A stretch of DNA of 64,000 bases, from positions 1 through 64,000 of the forward strand of contig JAJPJG010000021.1 in NCBI GenBank assembly GCA_021324395.1, given 5' to 3'. The notes under the pieces were generated by a model. It was not told the DNA's origin, ran no database searches, and saw only the letters and a list, made by a program, of their open reading frames with translations. This DNA comes from Spartobacteria bacterium (lineage in GTDB: Bacteria; Verrucomicrobiota; Verrucomicrobiia; Chthoniobacterales; Chthoniobacteraceae). This document shows, in pieces, positions 18,988 through 27,644 of this stretch (the first letter of the stretch is position 1; every line of letters begins with the position of its first letter). The position numbers and the translations under genes were made by a program.

Positions 18988-19596
18988 ATGAGCGCAAAAG
19001 TTTTAACAGTTGAAGCGGCGAAGAAGGCCAACATCGACGTTGTCGAGAATGGCAAATACACGCAGGCTGTGCACGATGTCGTTGTTGCAATGCGTGCCGC
19101 GCGTCGTAGCGGAACAGCAAGCACAAAAACGAAAGCGACCGTGAGCGGATCGGGCGCAAAACCGTGGCGTCAAAAAGGCACGGGCCGCGCCCGCGCCGGT
19201 TACAAATCATCGCCGGTCTGGACGGGCGGCGGTGTTGTGTTCGGGCCGCATCCGCGCGACTACTCGAAAAAAGTAAACGCGAAAGTCAGACGCGTCGCGC
19301 TGCGTAAGGCGTTAAGCGAGCGGATCAAGGCTGGTGACGTTTTGGTTACCGAAAATTTCGCAGTCAAGGAACCGAAGACGAAGCAATTCATTAAGCTTTT
19401 AAAAGACACGACGCCCGAGGAAAAAGTGCTGATCGTCGGCAAGACTTTTGACGACACGACCTATCTCGCGGCGCGCAACGTTCAGCCGACGCTTCTCGTC
19501 CGCGCAGCCGATGTGAACACCGAGCAAATCCTCGCGTTCAAAAAAATCATCCTCACCAACGAAGCGCTCGCGATGCTGGCGGAAAGGACAAAATAA
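18988..19596 (+). CDS. rplD: 50S ribosomal protein L4
   Basis: 202 residues. L4 lines the polypeptide exit tunnel; its extended loop is seen as GSGAKPWRQKGTGRARAGYKSSPVWTGGG. It starts at once after the rplC stop and overlaps rplW by one base (TAATG), a tight translational coupling. Length and motifs are normal. Confidence 0.97.
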   Translation: MSAKVLTVEAAKKANIDVVENGKYTQAVHDVVVAMRAARRSGTASTKTKATVSGSGAKPWRQKGTGRARAGYKSSPVWTGGGVVFGPHPRDYSKKVNAKVRRVALRKALSERIKAGDVLVTENFAVKEPKTKQFIKLLKDTTPEEKVLIVGKTFDDTTYLAARNVQPTLLVRAADVNTEQILAFKKIILTNEALAMLAERTK

Positions 19597-19880
19597 TGAA
19601 CGACATTTTCGATATCGTTGACACCGTCCGCCTGACGGAAAAAGGCACACTGCTCACCGAGAAGCACAACAAGTATGTGTTTCGCGTGAATCCGCGCGCG
19701 AACAAGCTCCAGATCAAGCAGGCCATCGAAAAGCTGTTCGGCAAAAAAGTCGTGGACGTGAACACGTGCAATTACGCCGGCAAGAAAAAACGCGAACGCC
19801 GCGCCGACTATGGCCGCAAGGCTGATTGGAAAAAGGCGATCGTGACTCTCAAGGAAGGCGAGAAAATCGACCTCGCGTAG
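19596..19880 (+). CDS. rplW: 50S ribosomal protein L23
   Basis: 94 residues. L23 sits at the tunnel exit and docks the signal recognition particle and trigger factor. The [24 protein letters not shown] start and the NANK-type [18 protein letters not shown] helix are typical. Its start overlaps the rplD stop by one base and rplB follows after 4. Confidence 0.95.
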   Translation: MNDIFDIVDTVRLTEKGTLLTEKHNKYVFRVNPRANKLQIKQAIEKLFGKKVVDVNTCNYAGKKKRERRADYGRKADWKKAIVTLKEGEKIDLA

Positions 19881-19884
19881 TTTT

Positions 19885-20733
19885 ATGGCACTCAAATCTT
19901 ATCGCCCACTTACCCCGGTTTCGCGTTTCAAGCAGACGCCTGCTTTTGACGAAATCACGAAGTCAAAGCCGGAGAAATCGCTCGTCGAGACGCTGAAAAA
20001 AACCGGCGGCCGTAACAACAACGGCCGTATGACATCACGTCATATCGGCGGCGGTCACAAACAGAAATATCGCATCATCGATTTCAAGCGCAAAAAGCAC
20101 GGCGTCGAAGCAGACGTGATTGCAATCGAATATGATCCGAACCGCAGTGCGCGCATCGCTTTGATCAAATACACCGATGGCGAGAAGGCTTACATCCTTG
20201 CCCCGAACGGCCTCAACGTTGGCGCGAAAGTTAGCGCCGGCGAGAACGCCGCGCCGGAAATCGGCAACGCGCTTCCGCTGAAAAATATTCCGCTCGGTGC
20301 GAGCATTCACAATGTCGAGTTGGTGCCCGGTCGCGGCGGCCAGATCGCGCGTAGTGCGGGACAGCAGGTGATGTTAAACAACCGCGAAGCCGGTTACGCG
20401 CTCGTCAAATTGCCGAGCGGCGAAATCCGCAAGATCAACGAAAACGCCTACGCGACGATCGGACAGGTCGGCAACATCGACCACATGAACGTCAAGAGTG
20501 GCAAAGCCGGCCGCACCCGCTGGCAGGGACGCCGCCCGCACGTTCGCGGCATGGTCATGAACCCTGTCGATCACCCGATGGGTGGCGGCCAGGGCAAATC
20601 CAAGGGCGGTGGCGGACGCCATCACCCGGTCAGCCCCTGGGGCCAGCTCGCGAAAGGTTTCAAGACCCGCCGCAAGCACAAACAAAGCAGCACGTTCATC
20701 GTCGAGCGTCGCAAGTCGAAAAAGAAAGTTTAA
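19885..20733 (+). CDS. rplB: 50S ribosomal protein L2
   Basis: 282 residues, normal length. L2 is needed for subunit association and peptidyl transfer. The RNA-binding [13 protein letters not shown] region and the C-terminal [20 protein letters not shown] segment, which holds the conserved active-site-proximal histidine, are both intact. Gene order L23-L2-S19 is standard. Confidence 0.98.
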   Translation: MALKSYRPLTPVSRFKQTPAFDEITKSKPEKSLVETLKKTGGRNNNGRMTSRHIGGGHKQKYRIIDFKRKKHGVEADVIAIEYDPNRSARIALIKYTDGEKAYILAPNGLNVGAKVSAGENAAPEIGNALPLKNIPLGASIHNVELVPGRGGQIARSAGQQVMLNNREAGYALVKLPSGEIRKINENAYATIGQVGNIDHMNVKSGKAGRTRWQGRRPHVRGMVMNPVDHPMGGGQGKSKGGGGRHHPVSPWGQLAKGFKTRRKHKQSSTFIVERRKSKKKV

Positions 20734-20745
20734 CGTTTTTTTAAA

Positions 20746-21024
20746 ATGGGCAGATCATTAAAAAAAGGACCTTTCGTCGAGCAGCATTTGCTCGAAAAAA
20801 TCGATAAAATGGAAGAAGCCGGCGTGAAAAAGCCGATCAAGACCTGGTCGCGTCGCTCGACGATCACTCCCGATTTCGTCGGCCACACGTTTCTCGTCCA
20901 CAACGGCAAAATTTTTCAATCCGTCTTTGTGACGGAAAACATGGTCGGACACAAACTCGGCGAATTTTCGCCGACGCGCGTGTTCAAGAAGCACGGTTCG
21001 CATACCGCGAAAGTGACCAAGTAG
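20746..21024 (+). CDS. rpsS: 30S ribosomal protein S19
   Basis: 92 residues, normal. S19 forms a complex with S13 in the 30S head. [18 protein letters not shown] at the start and [16 protein letters not shown] near the end are diagnostic. In most bacteria rplV follows at once; here an unrelated exported-protein gene starts 3 bases after the stop. Confidence 0.97.
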   Translation: MGRSLKKGPFVEQHLLEKIDKMEEAGVKKPIKTWSRRSTITPDFVGHTFLVHNGKIFQSVFVTENMVGHKLGEFSPTRVFKKHGSHTAKVTK

Positions 21025-21027
21025 TTT

Positions 21028-21819
21028 ATGCGATTTCCCGCGATAGCGGGCTGGCTTTGCGCAGCTTTGGCCTTAACGCCGGCGGCACGCGGAGCAGATA
21101 GTTCTTTGTCAGATTTAGATATTGAGTTCACGGAGGCGAAATTGACGCTTCAAAGCGTGACCGAGGAAAATGCGGCATTGCGCGAGAAATTGCGTTTGTC
21201 GCAGGAGCAGGTGAAAAGCCTGACCGAAAGCCTCGCGATCGCGAACAGCGAAGCGGAAGTTTTTAAACGCGAAAGCGGCGAGCTCAAGCTGCGCATGGAA
21301 GCGCTCGGGATAGAATCCGCGGGCGCCGACAAGTCAAAGCTCGAGCAGCGCCTGCTGAAAGCGGTGAGTGATTTGAAAATTGTCCAGGATGAAAAGGACA
21401 AGCTCGCCGATCAGCTCGTGCGCATGTCGGAAGCGATGTTGCGGTTTTTAAAAACCGCCGTCAGCACCGACGCGCAAGCCCGCATGGCGGTCGAGACCGA
21501 GATGCGCGCGGCGAACGAAGCGCTCGGATTGCCCGGATCGCAACAAGCGGTCGAAGCGCAGGCCGAGCCCGCGACGTTGACCGATGGAATGGTGATCAGC
21601 GTGAAAGAAGAATACGCGCTGGTCGTCGCGAACCTCGGGAGCCGGCATGGCGTAAAAATCGGCATGCCGTTTCAAGTCTGGCGCGATGATAACCTCGTCG
21701 GACATGTGCGTGTCGTCGATGTCCGCGAGAAAATCGCGGGCGCAGTGATTCAGGATCTAAGTTCAAACAAGGATAAAGTGAAAGTGGGTGACCGCCTCCG
21801 GGTGGATGCCCAGCAATAA
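21028..21819 (+). CDS. Exported coiled-coil protein inserted in the S10 operon
   Basis: Not a ribosomal protein. It has 263 residues: a signal peptide (MRFPAIAGWLCAALALTPAARGA), a long Glu/Lys/Leu coiled coil (about 30-145), a short Pro/Ala linker, then a compact beta-rich C-terminal domain (about 183-263, from GMVISVKEEYALVVANLGSR to KVGDRLRV). The pattern of a coiled coil followed by small barrels recalls MreC and the C-terminal part of FlgT-like proteins, but I cannot assign either. It starts 3 bases after rpsS and ends 9 bases before rplV, so it must be made together with ribosomal proteins. Base composition matches its neighbours. An envelope role is inferred from the signal peptide only. 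Confidence 0.75.
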   Translation: MRFPAIAGWLCAALALTPAARGADSSLSDLDIEFTEAKLTLQSVTEENAALREKLRLSQEQVKSLTESLAIANSEAEVFKRESGELKLRMEALGIESAGADKSKLEQRLLKAVSDLKIVQDEKDKLADQLVRMSEAMLRFLKTAVSTDAQARMAVETEMRAANEALGLPGSQQAVEAQAEPATLTDGMVISVKEEYALVVANLGSRHGVKIGMPFQVWRDDNLVGHVRVVDVREKIAGAVIQDLSSNKDKVKVGDRLRVDAQQ

Positions 21820-21828
21820 TTTAAAACA

Positions 21829-22326
21829 ATGCAAGTTACCTCGACATACAAATACGCGCGGATCTCGCCTTTCAAGGCGAGGGAAGTGACGCGGGAAATT
21901 CAGGGGCTGCCGGTTTCGGCGGCGCTGGATATCCTTGCGTTCACGCCGAAAAAAGCCGCGGCTCTAATCAACAAGACGTTGAAAAGTGCGATTGCGAACG
22001 CGGAAAACAATAACGATTTGCGTGTCGACAATCTCGTCGTGAAAGAGGCGACGATCGGCGAAGGCCCGACCTTCAAGCGTTTCCAGCCGAAAGCGCGCGG
22101 CAGCGCCGGCCCGATTCGTAAACGCACGAGCCACATTCGCATTGTATTGACCGACGAAATCGAAATCAAAACCCGCGAGACCAAAAAGAAAACCGCGGGC
22201 GCCAAGAAAACGAAAAAGCCCGCAGCAAAAAAAGCAGCACCGAAAAAAGAAAACGTAGCGGTTGAAACCAAAGTCGCCGAGGCAGCACCCGCCGCCGAGA
22301 CGAAGGAAGGTCAAGCCGCAGAATAA
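21829..22326 (+). CDS. rplV: 50S ribosomal protein L22 with C-terminal extension
   Basis: 165 residues against about 110 usual. Residues 1-112 are a normal L22 with [20 protein letters not shown], the tunnel-lining hairpin ([27 protein letters not shown]) and its macrolide-contact loop. From 113 on there is a Lys/Ala-rich then Glu/Ala-rich tail with no homology that I can name. The tail is basic first and acidic last, probably disordered and on the subunit surface. Confidence 0.95.
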   Translation: MQVTSTYKYARISPFKAREVTREIQGLPVSAALDILAFTPKKAAALINKTLKSAIANAENNNDLRVDNLVVKEATIGEGPTFKRFQPKARGSAGPIRKRTSHIRIVLTDEIEIKTRETKKKTAGAKKTKKPAAKKAAPKKENVAVETKVAEAAPAAETKEGQAAE

Positions 22327-22328
22327 TT

Positions 22329-23075
22329 ATGGGTCAAAAAGTTAATCCAATCGGCTACCGGCTCGCATTGAATCGCGACTGGCGTTCGCGCTGGTATGCA
22401 TCGCCGAAAGAGCTGCCCGAGTTTTTGCATTCGGACATCAAAATCCGCGACTACGTCAAAAAGAAACTCCAACTCGCCGCAGTCGCGAAGATCGTTATCG
22501 AGCGCGCATGGAACAGTATCCGCGTGACGATACACACCGCACGTCCAGGCATCGTGATCGGTCGCAAAGGCGCTGAGATCGAAAAAATGACTGCGGATAT
22601 TTCCGGAATGGCCGACGGCAAATCGGTCAAGATCGACATCGTTGAGATCAAGACGCCGGAACTCGACGCACAGCTCGTGGCGGAAAACGTCGCGCTGCAA
22701 ATCGAGCGCCGTATTTCGTTCCGTCGCGCGATGAAAAAATCGATCCAGACGACGATGGATTTTGGTGCGCAGGGCATCAAGCTTCGCGCCTCGGGCCGTC
22801 TCGGCGGCGCGGAAATTTCCCGTGCGGAATGGTATCGCGAAGGCAAAATCCCGCTGCACACTTTGCGCCAGCCGATCGACTACGGCTTTGCCGAGGCGAT
22901 GACGGTTTACGGCAAAATCGGCATCAAGTGCTGGATCGTGAAACCCGAGGAAGGCACTGTAATTCCCGAGCGTCCGGAGCGTCCGCGCCGCGAACGCCGT
23001 GAAAAGGAAAACGTGAACGCCGCCGCGCCGACACCGGCTGAAGAAGCCGCCGCCGCAGAAATCGCGAAAGCTTAA
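22329..23075 (+). CDS. rpsC: 30S ribosomal protein S3
   Basis: 248 residues. S3 forms part of the mRNA entry tunnel and has helicase activity with S4. The KH domain GXXG is in [12 protein letters not shown]. The C-terminal domain contains [16 protein letters not shown] and [14 protein letters not shown] motifs. The last 30 residues are an Arg/Glu/Ala-rich tail. It follows rplV after 2 bases. Confidence 0.97.
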   Translation: MGQKVNPIGYRLALNRDWRSRWYASPKELPEFLHSDIKIRDYVKKKLQLAAVAKIVIERAWNSIRVTIHTARPGIVIGRKGAEIEKMTADISGMADGKSVKIDIVEIKTPELDAQLVAENVALQIERRISFRRAMKKSIQTTMDFGAQGIKLRASGRLGGAEISRAEWYREGKIPLHTLRQPIDYGFAEAMTVYGKIGIKCWIVKPEEGTVIPERPERPRRERREKENVNAAAPTPAEEAAAAEIAKA

Positions 23076-23093
23076 TTTAGGAGACTATCGGCC

Positions 23094-23519
23094 ATGCCAT
23101 TAATGCCCAAACGAGTGAAGTATCGCAAAACCCAGCGCGGCAGCCGCAAGGGAAAGGCTTCACGCAACATCAATATCGATTTCGGCGAATACGGTTTGCA
23201 GACGCTCGAGCGCGCCTGGATCACTAACATCCAGATCGAAGCTGCTCGTGTCGCGCTCACCCGCAACATGAAGCGCAAAGGCAAACTCTGGATTCGCATT
23301 TTCCCCGACAAATCCGTCACCGCGCGCCCGCCGGAAACCCGAATGGGTAAAGGCAAGGGCCAGCCGGAATACTGGGTCGCCACAGTGCGCCCGGGCAACA
23401 TTTTGTTCGAACTTGATGGCGTGACGGAATCGGTCGCGCGCGAATCGCTGCGCCTCGCGGCGACGAAGCTGCCGATCCGCACAAAGTTCATCACGCGTCA
23501 CCACGCCGCAGTCGCCTAA
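23094..23519 (+). CDS. rplP: 50S ribosomal protein L16
   Basis: 141 residues. L16 sits beside the A-site tRNA elbow and is needed late in 50S assembly. [19 protein letters not shown] at the start and [13 protein letters not shown] in the middle are diagnostic. It is one of the few genes here with a recognisable Shine-Dalgarno (TAGGAG about 12 bases before ATG 23094). A second ATG three codons on is also possible. Confidence 0.96.
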   Translation: MPLMPKRVKYRKTQRGSRKGKASRNINIDFGEYGLQTLERAWITNIQIEAARVALTRNMKRKGKLWIRIFPDKSVTARPPETRMGKGKGQPEYWVATVRPGNILFELDGVTESVARESLRLAATKLPIRTKFITRHHAAVA

Positions 23520-23530
23520 TTTTTGCGCGT

Positions 23531-23740
23531 ATGAAAATCCAAGAAATTCGTGAATTAAGTATCGCCGAACTGCAGACGCGCAAACGCGATCTGCGCCAGG
23601 AGAGCTTCCACCTGCGGTTGCAACAGCAGTCCGGGCAGCTCGAAAAACCGAGCCAGATCCGCGCAATACGCCGCGAAGTGGCGCGCATCGAATCCGTGCT
23701 CACCGAGAAAAAACGTAAAGCCGAAGGAGCTTCCAAATAA
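23531..23740 (+). CDS. rpmC: 50S ribosomal protein L29
   Basis: 69 residues, two helices, at the tunnel exit next to L23. KIQEIRELSIAELQTRKRDLRQESFHLRLQ is the typical first hairpin. The stop overlaps the start of rpsQ by one base (TAATG). Confidence 0.93.
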   Translation: MKIQEIRELSIAELQTRKRDLRQESFHLRLQQQSGQLEKPSQIRAIRREVARIESVLTEKKRKAEGASK

Positions 23741-24021
23741 TGAGCGAGACAGCCACAGCCAACGTCCCGGCGACCGAACGCGGATTGCGCAAAACGCGCG
23801 TCGGCGAAGTCGTATCGACGAGCATGAACAAAACCGCCGTCGTCAAAACGATCACGCGCGTGCCGCACGCGAAGTTCGGCAAAATCATCAAACAGGTCAA
23901 AAAATTCTACGTGCACGACGAGGAAAACAAGGCACAGGTCGGCGACACGGTCCGCATCGCCGAGACGCGCCCGCTCAGTAAATTAAAACGCTGGCGTTTG
24001 GTTGAAATCGTCAAGCACTAG
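23740..24021 (+). CDS. rpsQ: 30S ribosomal protein S17
   Basis: 93 residues. S17 is an OB-fold protein binding 16S rRNA helix 11. GEVVSTSMNKTAVVKTITRVPHAKFGKII is diagnostic. About 14 extra N-terminal residues (SETATANVPATERG) precede the usual start. It overlaps rpmC by one base. Confidence 0.95.
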   Translation: MSETATANVPATERGLRKTRVGEVVSTSMNKTAVVKTITRVPHAKFGKIIKQVKKFYVHDEENKAQVGDTVRIAETRPLSKLKRWRLVEIVKH

Positions 24022-24048
24022 TGCTAAACTCCGCACCCTTTTTCCGTT

Positions 24049-24414
24049 ATGCTTCAAATTCGTTCCAGATTAGACGTTGCCGATAACACCGGCGCGCGCA
24101 TGGCCAAGATGATCGGCGTCATCGGCAAACCGACGCTCATTGCGCATATCGGCGATGTCATCACCGCGCACGTCCGCGAGGCTTCGGCCGGCGGCACCGT
24201 GAAAAAAGGTGAAGTCGTCCGCGCCGTGGTTGTCCGCACCAAACAGCCGATCAAGCGCGAAGACGGTTCGTCCCTGCGCTTTGACCGCAACGCGATCGTT
24301 ATTATCGACAAAGATCTCAACCCGCGCGGCACCCGCATTTTCGGGCCGGTCGCACGTGAACTGCGCGAGAAGAATTTCATGAAAATCGTCTCGCTCGCGC
24401 CGGAGGTTCTGTAA
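24049..24414 (+). CDS. rplN: 50S ribosomal protein L14
   Basis: 121 residues, normal. L14 is at the subunit interface. The [18 protein letters not shown] start and [21 protein letters not shown] are typical. It follows rpsQ after 27 bases, one of the wider gaps in the cluster. The stop overlaps the rplX start by one base. Confidence 0.97.
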   Translation: MLQIRSRLDVADNTGARMAKMIGVIGKPTLIAHIGDVITAHVREASAGGTVKKGEVVRAVVVRTKQPIKREDGSSLRFDRNAIVIIDKDLNPRGTRIFGPVARELREKNFMKIVSLAPEVL

Positions 24415-24707
24415 TGGCGAACCGAATCAAATTTCACGTGAAAAAAGGCGACAACGTCGTCGTTATTTCCGGCAACCATCGCGGCGCGACCGGCAAGATT
24501 TTGCAAGTGCTGCCGAAAAAGCAGCAGGTGCTGATCGAAGGCGTGCGCCTCATCAAAAAGCACGAGCGTAAATCGCAGGACAACCCGCAGGGCCGCATCG
24601 CCGAGCGCGAAGGTCCGATTCACATCTCGAATGTGAAGCTGGCCGAGGTGCCTGCGAAAACCGAAAAACCGAAAGCGGAGAAGCGGACAAAAAAAACCGC
24701 TAAGTAA
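24414..24707 (+). CDS. rplX: 50S ribosomal protein L24
   Basis: 97 residues. L24 is a KOW-domain protein that initiates 50S assembly; VKKGDNVVVISGNHRGATGKILQVLPKK is the KOW motif. The last 18 residues are Lys-rich. The start overlaps rplN (TAATG), and a GAGGTT before it could pair with 16S rRNA. Confidence 0.95.
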   Translation: MANRIKFHVKKGDNVVVISGNHRGATGKILQVLPKKQQVLIEGVRLIKKHERKSQDNPQGRIAEREGPIHISNVKLAEVPAKTEKPKAEKRTKKTAK

Positions 24708-24709
24708 AA

Positions 24710-25282
24710 ATGGCAGTCGAACTTTACGAATACTACAAAACGCGCGTCGTCCCTGCGCTCCAGCAGCAGCGTGGATACACAAACATCCACCAGGTGCCAC
24801 GCATCGAGAAAGTCGTCGTCAACACCTGCGTCGGCTCTCAACAAGACGTAAAACAGGCGTTGGAAGATGCGAAGGAAGAGATCGCGCTCATCACCGGCCA
24901 AAAACCCGCCGAGACGCGCTCGAAAAAAAGCATCGCCAATTTCAAATTGCGCAAAGAGCAGGCGATCGGCGCGAAAGTCACGCTGCGCGGACCGCGCATG
25001 TATGAATTTCTCGAGCGCCTCATCAAAGCTGCGCTCCCGCGCATCCGCGACTTCCGCGGTGTGTCGCCGCGCGCGTTTGACGGTAATGGAAACTACACAC
25101 TCGGCGTTTCCGACCAGTCGATTTTTCCGGAAGTCGAGCTTGACAAAATCAAGCGCAACATCGGCTTTGACGTAACGATCGTCACGACCGCGCAAACCAA
25201 CGAAGAAGCCAAGGCACTGCTGATCGAACTCGGAATGCCTTTCAGCGACAAGGCGAAAAAACCCGCGGCGAAAGCCGCCTAA
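24710..25282 (+). CDS. rplE: 50S ribosomal protein L5
   Basis: 190 residues. L5 binds 5S rRNA in the central protuberance. NIHQVPRIEKVVVNTCVGS and the LPRIRDFRGVSPRAFDGNGNYTLG stretch are diagnostic. In most bacteria rpsN (S14) follows; here the next start is only 6 bases away and is rpsH, so rpsN is not in this cluster. Confidence 0.97.
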   Translation: MAVELYEYYKTRVVPALQQQRGYTNIHQVPRIEKVVVNTCVGSQQDVKQALEDAKEEIALITGQKPAETRSKKSIANFKLRKEQAIGAKVTLRGPRMYEFLERLIKAALPRIRDFRGVSPRAFDGNGNYTLGVSDQSIFPEVELDKIKRNIGFDVTIVTTAQTNEEAKALLIELGMPFSDKAKKPAAKAA

Positions 25283-25287
25283 TTGAC

Positions 25288-25686
25288 ATGAGCCAACTGA
25301 CTGATCCCATCGCCGATTTTCTCACGCGCCTGCGCAACGGCGGCAACGCCAAGAAAGCCGAAATCACCGCGCCGTATTCCAAAATCAAAGTGGAGATCGC
25401 GCGCATTTTGAAACAGGAAGGTTACATCTCGAACTACGAGATCGATACCGCCGGCAAGATGCCGCAGATCAAAGTGACGACAAAGCTCGTCAACCGGAGC
25501 TCGGCCATCACCGGCCTCAAGCGCGTCAGCAAACCCGGCCTTCGCCGTTACGTCGGCGCGCAGGAAATTCCGCGCGTGCTCGGCGGAATGGGCGTCGCGA
25601 TTCTATCCACGCCGCGCGGACTGCTCACCGGTCGCGAAGCGAAAAAGCAAAACATCGGCGGCGAATTGCTCGCTTACGTTTGGTAA
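25288..25686 (+). CDS. rpsH: 30S ribosomal protein S8
   Basis: 132 residues, normal. S8 binds the central domain of 16S rRNA and in E. coli represses this operon by binding spc mRNA. TDPIADFLTRLRNGGNAKK and the STPRGLLTGREAKKQNIGGE end are typical. It directly follows rplE because rpsN is absent. Confidence 0.97.
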   Translation: MSQLTDPIADFLTRLRNGGNAKKAEITAPYSKIKVEIARILKQEGYISNYEIDTAGKMPQIKVTTKLVNRSSAITGLKRVSKPGLRRYVGAQEIPRVLGGMGVAILSTPRGLLTGREAKKQNIGGELLAYVW

Positions 25687-25701
25687 ACCTGGAGTTAAAT
25701 A

Positions 25702-26241
25702 ATGTCACGTATCGGAAAAAAACCCATCGAGCTTCCTGAAAAGGTGAAGCTCAACATTTCCGGCGACGGCGCCGTAAACGTCGAGGGCCCGAGAGGCAAG
25801 CTCGCATGGACGCTGCCGGCGCAGATCAAAGCACGCATCGACGGCAAGCAAGTCGTCGTCGAGCGCGGCTCCGAAGCGCGCAATGTCCGCGCTTTGCACG
25901 GCCTCTCGCGTGCGCTGATTTCCAACATGGTAACCGGCGTCTCGACCGGCTTCGTCAAGGATCTCGAAATTCAGGGCGTCGGTTTCAAAGCCGCCGTTCA
26001 GGGCAAAACGCTCAATCTTAGCCTCGGTTTTTCGCACCCGATTTTGTTCCCGATTCCCGAGGGCATCAAAATCACCGTCGCGGACAACACAAAAATTAAA
26101 ATCGAAGGCATCGACAAACATCTCGTCGGCCAGGTCGCCGCGGACATCCGTGCGTATTACCCGCCGGAGCCTTACAAAGGCAAGGGCGTGCGCTACGCCG
26201 GCGAGCAGATCATTCGCAAGGAAGGCAAGACCGTCCAATAA
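25702..26241 (+). CDS. rplF: 50S ribosomal protein L6
   Basis: 179 residues, normal. L6 is two related domains near the factor-binding site. MSRIGKKPIELPEKVKLNI and the C-terminal YPPEPYKGKGVRYAGE motif are diagnostic. TGGAG about 9 bases before the start is a plausible ribosome-binding site, unusual for this cluster. Confidence 0.97.
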   Translation: MSRIGKKPIELPEKVKLNISGDGAVNVEGPRGKLAWTLPAQIKARIDGKQVVVERGSEARNVRALHGLSRALISNMVTGVSTGFVKDLEIQGVGFKAAVQGKTLNLSLGFSHPILFPIPEGIKITVADNTKIKIEGIDKHLVGQVAADIRAYYPPEPYKGKGVRYAGEQIIRKEGKTVQ

Positions 26242-26254
26242 CCACTTTTAGGTC

Positions 26255-26614
26255 ATGTCAAAAAAATTAGACTCAACTAAATTACGTCATACGCGGTTGC
26301 GCAAGCGAATCAGCGGAACGACCGAGCGGCCGCGTCTTGCGGTGCATTTTTCGGGCAAAAATATCTACGCACAGGTGATTGACGACACCGCCGGCACGAC
26401 AATCGCCTCGGCAAATACTACCGAGAAGGAATTCAAGTCCGACAAAAAGACGCGCGCGAATCAAGCGACCGCTCAGAAAATCGGCAAGACTGTCGCTGAG
26501 CGCGCGAAAGCGAAGAACATCAGCAAGGTCGTCTTCGATCGCGGCGGTTTTTTGTATCACGGAAAAGTGAAAGCGCTGGCCGATGCCGCGCGCGAGAGCG
26601 GACTGGAATTTTAA
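26255..26614 (+). CDS. rplR: 50S ribosomal protein L18
   Basis: 119 residues. L18 binds 5S rRNA with L5. [34 protein letters not shown] and the [23 protein letters not shown] end are typical. The length is normal. Confidence 0.96.
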   Translation: MSKKLDSTKLRHTRLRKRISGTTERPRLAVHFSGKNIYAQVIDDTAGTTIASANTTEKEFKSDKKTRANQATAQKIGKTVAERAKAKNISKVVFDRGGFLYHGKVKALADAARESGLEF

Positions 26615-26617
26615 TTT

Positions 26618-27169
26618 ATGGCTGAACCTCAACACAAACCACGCGGCCGCAGAGACCGCCAGACTGAAACCGACGCGGACAAATCAGGCCTGACTGAAAA
26701 GGTCGTATTTATCAATCGCTGCGCGAAGGTCGTCAAAGGCGGACGCCGTTTCAGCTTCAGCGCGTTGATTGTTGCCGGTGATCACAGCGGCAAAGTCGGC
26801 TGCGGTTTTGGCAAAGCCAACGAAGTTTCCGAGGCGATCCGCAAAGCATCTGAATCAGCTAAAAAAGCGATGGTCAAAGTCGCCGTGCGCGAAAACACCA
26901 TTCCGCACGAAGTCATTGGCGAATTCGGCGGCGGTCGTGTGCTTTTGAAGCCGGCATCGCCGGGAACCGGCGTCATCGCAGGTGGCGGCGTTCGCGCAGT
27001 TGTCGAAGCTGCTGGCATTCGCGACGTGCTCGCGAAATCTCTCGGGTCAAGCAATCATGCGAATGTCGTGAAAGCGACCATTGCAGCACTTTCGCTTCTT
27101 CGCCAGCGGGACGAGATTTACAAAATCCGCGGTAAGGCGATTCCTTCTCAAAACGGTAAACAATCGTAA
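26618..27169 (+). CDS. rpsE: 30S ribosomal protein S5
   Basis: 183 residues. S5 forms part of the mRNA channel and affects accuracy. [21 protein letters not shown] and [27 protein letters not shown] are diagnostic. About 20 extra charged residues precede the double-stranded RNA-binding domain. rplO starts 2 bases after its stop, so rpmD (L30) is absent from its normal place. Confidence 0.97.
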   Translation: MAEPQHKPRGRRDRQTETDADKSGLTEKVVFINRCAKVVKGGRRFSFSALIVAGDHSGKVGCGFGKANEVSEAIRKASESAKKAMVKVAVRENTIPHEVIGEFGGGRVLLKPASPGTGVIAGGGVRAVVEAAGIRDVLAKSLGSSNHANVVKATIAALSLLRQRDEIYKIRGKAIPSQNGKQS

Positions 27170-27171
27170 CC

Positions 27172-27627
27172 ATGAATTTGCACACACTCAAACCCCGTCC
27201 CGGCTCCAAGCACCGCGTGAAGAGACTCGGCTGCGGCGAGAGCAGCGGCCACGGCAAAACCAGCGGCAAAGGCCACAAAGGCCAGAAGGCCCGTTCCGGC
27301 GGCAGCATTCGCCTCGGTTTCGAAGGCGGCCAGATGCCGCTTATCCGTCGCTTGCCTAAGCGCGGGTTCAATAACGCTGCTTTTAAGACGCGTTATGCAA
27401 TCGTTAATTTAAAGGATCTCAATCGCTTTGAAAATGGCGCGACCGTTGATGAAGCGGCGCTGCTCGATGCGAAATTGATCCGCGGAAAATACGACGGCGT
27501 CAAAATTCTCGGCATCGGCGAGTTGACGAAAAAACTCGCGATTACAGCCGACAAAGTCAGCGCAAGCGCTCGCGAGAAAATCGAGAAAGCCGGCGGAACG
27601 ATTGCGGCACCTGCGGAGCAGAAGTAA
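27172..27627 (+). CDS. rplO: 50S ribosomal protein L15
   Basis: 151 residues. L15 is a late-assembly 50S protein. Its Gly/Lys-rich N-terminus ([18 protein letters not shown], then [17 protein letters not shown]) is diagnostic. It precedes secY by 17 bases, as in most bacteria. Confidence 0.97.
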   Translation: MNLHTLKPRPGSKHRVKRLGCGESSGHGKTSGKGHKGQKARSGGSIRLGFEGGQMPLIRRLPKRGFNNAAFKTRYAIVNLKDLNRFENGATVDEAALLDAKLIRGKYDGVKILGIGELTKKLAITADKVSASAREKIEKAGGTIAAPAEQK

Positions 27628-27644
27628 TCGATTCGCCGTAATCG

